DNA of 64,000 nucleotides from Streptomyces plumbidurans (GTDB lineage Bacteria > Actinomycetota > Actinomycetes > Streptomycetales > Streptomycetaceae). The stretch is from positions 87,191-151,190 of the forward strand of contig NZ_JAFJSY010000023.1 in NCBI RefSeq assembly GCF_019857225.1. The letters run 5' to 3'. The notes beneath the pieces are model-generated. The model had not been told where the DNA came from. It made no database searches and saw nothing but the letters and a program-made list of their open reading frames with translations. Below, piece after piece: positions 62,709 through 64,000 of this stretch (the first letter of the stretch is position 1; each line of letters opens with the position of its first letter). A program made the position numbers and the translations under genes.

Positions 62709-64000
62709 TCACTTCTTCTCGCTCACCGCGTACACGGCTCCGTAGCCGCTGATGTAGGCCACGGAACCGGCGACCGCGGGCGAGGAATCGGAGTTGACGC
62801 TGCCCATGCCGGACTTCCATCGCTTACGGCCGCTCTTGGCGTCCACCGCGAACAGGTTGCCGTCGACGCCGAGGTAGAGCAGTCCCTGGGCCACGGTCAG
62901 AGCCGATGAGGCGATCTTGGAGTGGAAGCTCGTCTTCCACCGTTGGTGGCCGGTGGCCGCGTCCACGCCATACAGGTCGTCGTCGGAGCCCACGCAGACG
63001 ATGCCACCGGACACCGCCGGGGCGGCGTTCACCGAGGCGTTCGCGTCGAACGCCCATCGCTTGCGGCCGGTCGCCGCGTCCAGCGCGTACAGGTGGTGGT
63101 CATCGCTGCCGGCGAAGACGGTGCCGCCGGACACCACCGGGGAGACGGTGACCTTGTCCTTGGTGGAGAACGTCCAGCGGCGGCGGCCCGTGGCGGCGTC
63201 CAGCGCGTACACGTTGTGGTCGTAGCTGCCGGCGTAGACGACGCCCGCGGAGACGCACGGCGACGTCCGGATGACGCTGCCGGCCTCGAAACGCCAGCGC
63301 AGGCTGCCGTCGTCGGCGTCGAGCGCGTAGACGTAACCGAAGAAGCCCGCGGCGCTCATCGCGGCGGCGGTGACGTACAGGACTCCGTCCACGACCCGTG
63401 GGGGCGCCGGGGTCTCCATGTTGCCCTCGAGCCGGATGGTCCAGGTCCGCCGTCCGGTGGCCGCGTCCAGCGCGTACACGTAGAGGTTGTCGTCGGCGAC
63501 GTAGACGGTGCCGCCCGACACGACCGGTGATCCTGTCCGGCCTTGGGTGCGGTAGGACCAGCGCGGCCGACCGGTGGCGGCGTCGAGTGCGTACAGGTGG
63601 GCGCGGTAGTTGGCGTCCTCGCCGCCGACGTAGACGACGCCCCCGGAGACCGCCGGTGAGGAGTCGTCCACGAAGAATTCGTCCATACCTCCTTTGAAGA
63701 CCCAGCGCTGTTCGGAATCGGACATGGTCAGCTCCGGGAACAGGTCTTCCACCTCCCCGAACAGCCACTTCAGCGCCTTCCAGCCGCCGTAGCCGACCCC
63801 GCTCAGGGCGCCGGCCGCGACGGCCGTACTCCCCGCGCGCACCAGTGCGCGCCGCGTCGGGCCGGGGTGGTTGGCCGCGGGTGGGGTTGGTCTCGCGGGT
63901 GGGGTTGGTCTCGCGGGTGGGGTTGGTCTCGCGGGTGGGGTTGGTCTCGCGGCGGGGGTCGGGCGAGCGGTGGGCGTTGGGCGAGCGGCGGGCGTTGAGC
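62709..64000 (-). CDS. PQQ-like beta-propeller protein (C-terminal part, host)
   Basis: The C-terminal 415 residues or more of a protein extending past 64000. It has at least seven propeller blades of the YALDAATGRRRWTF type, with SGGTVYVG/AGS turns, the PQQ/PQQ-like beta-propeller family. Before the blades are TRRALVRAGSTAVAAGALSG, a hydrophobic Tat-like or membrane segment, and a proline-rich linker with a six-residue TPPARP repeat, four copies of an 18-base unit near 63890-63960. In Streptomyces these C-terminal domains often follow a Ser/Thr kinase domain, which would be outside the window. The GTG at 63842 is only an internal start. Host flank of the prophage. Confidence 0.85.
   Translation of the reverse strand, partial: STPAARPTPTARPTPAARPTPPARPTPPARPTPPARPTPPAANHPGPTRRALVRAGSTAVAAGALSGVGYGGWKALKWLFGEVEDLFPELTMSDSEQRWVFKGGMDEFFVDDSSPAVSGGVVYVGGEDANYRAHLYALDAATGRPRWSYRTQGRTGSPVVSGGTVYVADDNLYVYALDAATGRRTWTIRLEGNMETPAPPRVVDGVLYVTAAAMSAAGFFGYVYALDADDGSLRWRFEAGSVIRTSPCVSAGVVYAGSYDHNVYALDAATGRRRWTFSTKDKVTVSPVVSGGTVFAGSDDHHLYALDAATGRKRWAFDANASVNAAPAVSGGIVCVGSDDDLYGVDAATGHQRWKTSFHSKIASSALTVAQGLLYLGVDGNLFAVDAKSGRKRWKSGMGSVNSDSSPAVAGSVAYISGYGAVYAVSEKK

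Overview
The window is high-GC actinobacterial DNA that looks like Streptomyces: strong third-position GC bias, frequent GTG and TTG starts, WhiB- and XRE-type regulators, and a PQQ-like beta-propeller protein on the right flank. Nearly all of it is one integrated phage genome. The right host junction is visible at about 62511-62545. There, 43 codons matching the start of a 3-oxoadipate enol-lactonase gene (pcaD), on the minus strand, run into a foreign stop codon. The rest of pcaD is nowhere in the window, so the element most likely continues past position 1. No integrase is visible either, and it is probably on the missing left part.

Layout. (1) 1-6140 is an accessory block between the lysis genes and the unseen left end. 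A minus-strand operon holds two tandem paralogues of unknown function, a small protein, a SPASM-type radical SAM enzyme, a thymidylate-kinase-like P-loop kinase and the start of a further gene. It faces a plus-strand XRE regulator and HD-domain phosphohydrolase pair, followed by a separate two-gene cassette and a 20-bp hairpin terminator. (2) 6295-8967 is lysis: collagen-like membrane protein, coiled-coil membrane protein, holin and GH25 endolysin. (3) 9617-31178 is a siphovirus structural module read on the minus strand: small and large terminase, portal-MuF fusion, XkdF-type protease/scaffold, capsid, connectors, major tail protein, tail chaperones with a -1 frameshift, tape measure and large tail proteins. 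(4) 31178-37142 lies upstream of terminase and includes a 1051-residue protein with about 32 repeats of 18 residues and a glycosyltransferase fused to a phage beta domain. (5) 37291-40865 is a mixed-strand region with operators, a membrane protein, a lipoprotein and an HTH and a ribbon-helix-helix-like regulator. (6) 41165-60961 is the early/middle region, about 40 short tightly overlapping minus-strand genes, many with zinc-ribbon cysteines. It includes an orphan DNA methyltransferase, an ASCH protein, HNH-like proteins, a WhiB-like protein, a winged-helix protein and an ECF-type sigma factor. (7) 60961-61199 is the divergent switch region between a Cro-like XRE gene and a repressor gene.

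How it fits together (inference): the 61199 repressor and 60686 XRE protein control the switch. The sigma factor and WhiB protein probably pass transcription through the early genes to the late operon starting near 37142. Several genes in independent transcription units (accessory block, membrane protein, lipoprotein, 61682 protein) are candidates for expression from the lysogen. No DNA polymerase, helicase or primase is recognisable, so replication relies on the host or on genes outside the window. No tRNA, rRNA or CRISPR array was seen.
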